A stretch of DNA of 6,624 nucleotides from Candidatus Omnitrophota bacterium (GTDB lineage: Bacteria; Omnitrophota; Koll11; Gygaellales; Profunditerraquicolaceae): contig JAQTRA010000055.1 in NCBI GenBank assembly GCA_028712045.1, forward strand, positions 1 through 6,624, given 5' to 3'. Below, piece after piece: positions 5,467 to 6,624 of this stretch; positions within the stretch are counted from its first letter, which is position 1, and every line of letters starts with the position of its first letter. Position numbers and translations under genes: made by a program. The notes below the pieces were generated by a model, which saw nothing but the letters and a program-made list of their open reading frames with translations, was not told where the DNA came from and did no database searches.

Positions 5467-6624
5467 GTGTATATCAGTAATTATCGCCGAAGAAGCGAGG
5501 CGGTATTTCTAGTTTTTTTTGTCTTCCTTCTGCTTTGTGTAGGAAGGCTTCTTTTTATTCAATTCTTCCGTTCAAATTATCTTATCAGTATTGCCAATAA
5601 ACAGCATAATCAGCTTGTGGAGTTAGAGCCAAAACGAGGTACAATCTACGATTGTAATCTCAAAGCGCAAGCTTTTAATATGTCGATGGATTCTCTTTAT
5701 GCTGTGCCTAATGTTATAAAAAATAAAGAAAATGTCATAAATTTAATTTTACCGATATTGGGATTAGAGCGCAGCTATTTGGTAAACAGGTTGTATCGCG
5801 ATAAAGCTTTTATCTGGCTGGCGCGTAAAATGCCCCCGGATAAAGCTGAAGCAATTAGAAGATTAAATATTAAAGGCCTGGGATTTATGAAGGAGACCAA
5901 GCGTATTTATCCCAATAGTTATTTGGCCAGCCACGCTATCGGGTTTAGCGGTATGGATAGCATTGGCTTAGAAGGCGCGGAAAGGGATTATAATAAATTT
6001 TTAAAAGGTACTCCGGGTTGGGCAATTTTCTTGCGCGATGCCCGGCAGAATAAATTAGATATTTGGGAAAAAATGGTTTTGCCGGTTGACGGCCTGGATT
6101 TAGTTTTGACGGTTGATGAAGTAATTCAATATATTGCCGAGAGAGAATTGGATAAGGTTTTTAAAAAATATAATGCCAAGGGTGCCAGTATCATTGTTAT
6201 GGACCCGCATACCGGAAGGATTTTGGCTTTAGCTAACCGGCCGAGTTATGATTTAAATGAGCGTTCCGGGATAAGTTCGGATTCGATGCGTAACCGGGCT
6301 ATCTGCGATTTATTTGAGCCGGGTTCAGTTTTTAAAATTGTTACTGCTTCGGCTGCCCTCGAAGAAAAGAAAGTTACGGAAGAAGATGTATTTGATTGTG
6401 AAAATGGGGCTTATCATGTAGCCGGACGCATTTTGCACGATCATAAGGCGCATGGCAGGCTTACTTTCAGGCAGGTGATTGAAGAGTCAAGCAATATCGG
6501 CACAGTAAAAGTAGCGCAGCGATTAGGCCCGGATATGCTTTATCATTACTTAAGGGCATTTGGTTTCGGTACAAAACTGGGGATAGACCTTTCTGGTGAA
6601 ATTTCCGGGATGATTATTCCGGTG
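5467..6624 (+). CDS. ftsI: Septal peptidoglycan transpeptidase FtsI / PBP3-like, 3' end outside the window
   Basis: This class B penicillin-binding protein cross-links septal peptidoglycan together with FtsW. The visible 386 codons run unbroken to the window edge. The order is: basic N-terminus (YRRRSE), one membrane segment at about 12-31, and the dimerisation/pedestal domain with RGTIYD from R57. RIYPNSYLASHAIGFSGMDSIGLEGAE follows in two parts around a normal linker. The transpeptidase domain then begins, with VMDPHTGRILALANRPSYD. The catalytic serine is S287 in EPGSVFK (SxxK, K290), and the SxN motif is S341-S342-N343. The KTG motif and any PASTA domain lie beyond the end. The first in-frame start after the ftsL stop is GTG 5467, and the only nearby Shine-Dalgarno-like bases are a weak GAG at 5460-5462. 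The pedestal motif, usually R-G-x-I-x-D-R-N-G, reads DCNL after RGTIY. FtsI is favoured over SpoVD by context only. Confidence 0.93.
   Translation, partial: MYISNYRRRSEAVFLVFFVFLLLCVGRLLFIQFFRSNYLISIANKQHNQLVELEPKRGTIYDCNLKAQAFNMSMDSLYAVPNVIKNKENVINLILPILGLERSYLVNRLYRDKAFIWLARKMPPDKAEAIRRLNIKGLGFMKETKRIYPNSYLASHAIGFSGMDSIGLEGAERDYNKFLKGTPGWAIFLRDARQNKLDIWEKMVLPVDGLDLVLTVDEVIQYIAERELDKVFKKYNAKGASIIVMDPHTGRILALANRPSYDLNERSGISSDSMRNRAICDLFEPGSVFKIVTASAALEEKKVTEEDVFDCENGAYHVAGRILHDHKAHGRLTFRQVIEESSNIGTVKVAQRLGPDMLYHYLRAFGFGTKLGIDLSGEISGMIIPV

Noticed and set aside
5523..5556. Stem-loop (CTTCCT at 5523-5528 with AGGAAG at 5541-5546) followed by a run of T, resembling a terminator or attenuator.
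   Set aside because: It lies inside ftsI in the codons for the hydrophobic membrane segment, where T-rich codons are expected. The stem is only 6 bp with a 12-base loop, so it is most likely coincidental.

Overview
The window is bacterial chromosomal DNA, moderately AT-rich (about 40% G+C judged by eye, not counted). Seven complete genes and one 3'-truncated gene all lie on the + strand, packed with overlaps or gaps of a few bases. Everything recognisable is housekeeping: RNA maturation and decay, flavin cofactor synthesis, and the start of the division and cell wall (dcw) cluster. I see no mobile element, CRISPR array, tRNA, rRNA, toxin or defence gene. The mraZ-rsmH-ftsL-ftsI order and an FtsI-type transpeptidase point to a peptidoglycan-making bacterium that divides with FtsZ. 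The protein style and AT-rich codon use resemble uncultured candidate phyla such as Omnitrophota, but that placement is an impression and cannot be proved from this window.

Region 1 (1-3555) holds a tRNA nucleotidyltransferase (CCA- or A-adding), rbfA (30S maturation factor), an nrnA-type DHH/DHHA1 oligoribonuclease/pAp phosphatase, and ribF (riboflavin kinase/FAD synthetase). The genes are separated by 2 bp, a 41-bp overlap and 4 bp, so they very probably form one transcript. rbfA-nrnA-ribF is a reduced form of the widespread infB-rbfA-nrnA-truB-ribF cluster: truB is missing, and a tRNA nucleotidyltransferase sits where infB often is.

Region 2 (3556-3726) is the only sizeable intergenic gap (171 bp). 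It carries a near-consensus sigma-70 promoter (TTGACA, 17 bp, TATACT). Three AAGTGG repeats at an exact 10-bp period follow immediately and match the known operator of MraZ. The first gene downstream encodes MraZ itself, so autoregulation of the cluster is predicted. I found no convincing terminator after ribF.

Region 3 (3727-6624) is the dcw cluster: mraZ, rsmH (16S rRNA C1402 N4-methyltransferase; its GTG start directly abuts the mraZ stop), a small bitopic membrane protein in the ftsL position, and ftsI (septal transpeptidase). ftsI starts at GTG 5467 and runs off the window after 386 codons, with the SxxK and SxN motifs present and KTG lying beyond the end. The window is mostly ordinary; the points worth a second look are the MraZ operator, the missing truB, the unresolved specificity of the nucleotidyltransferase, and the divergent FtsL candidate.
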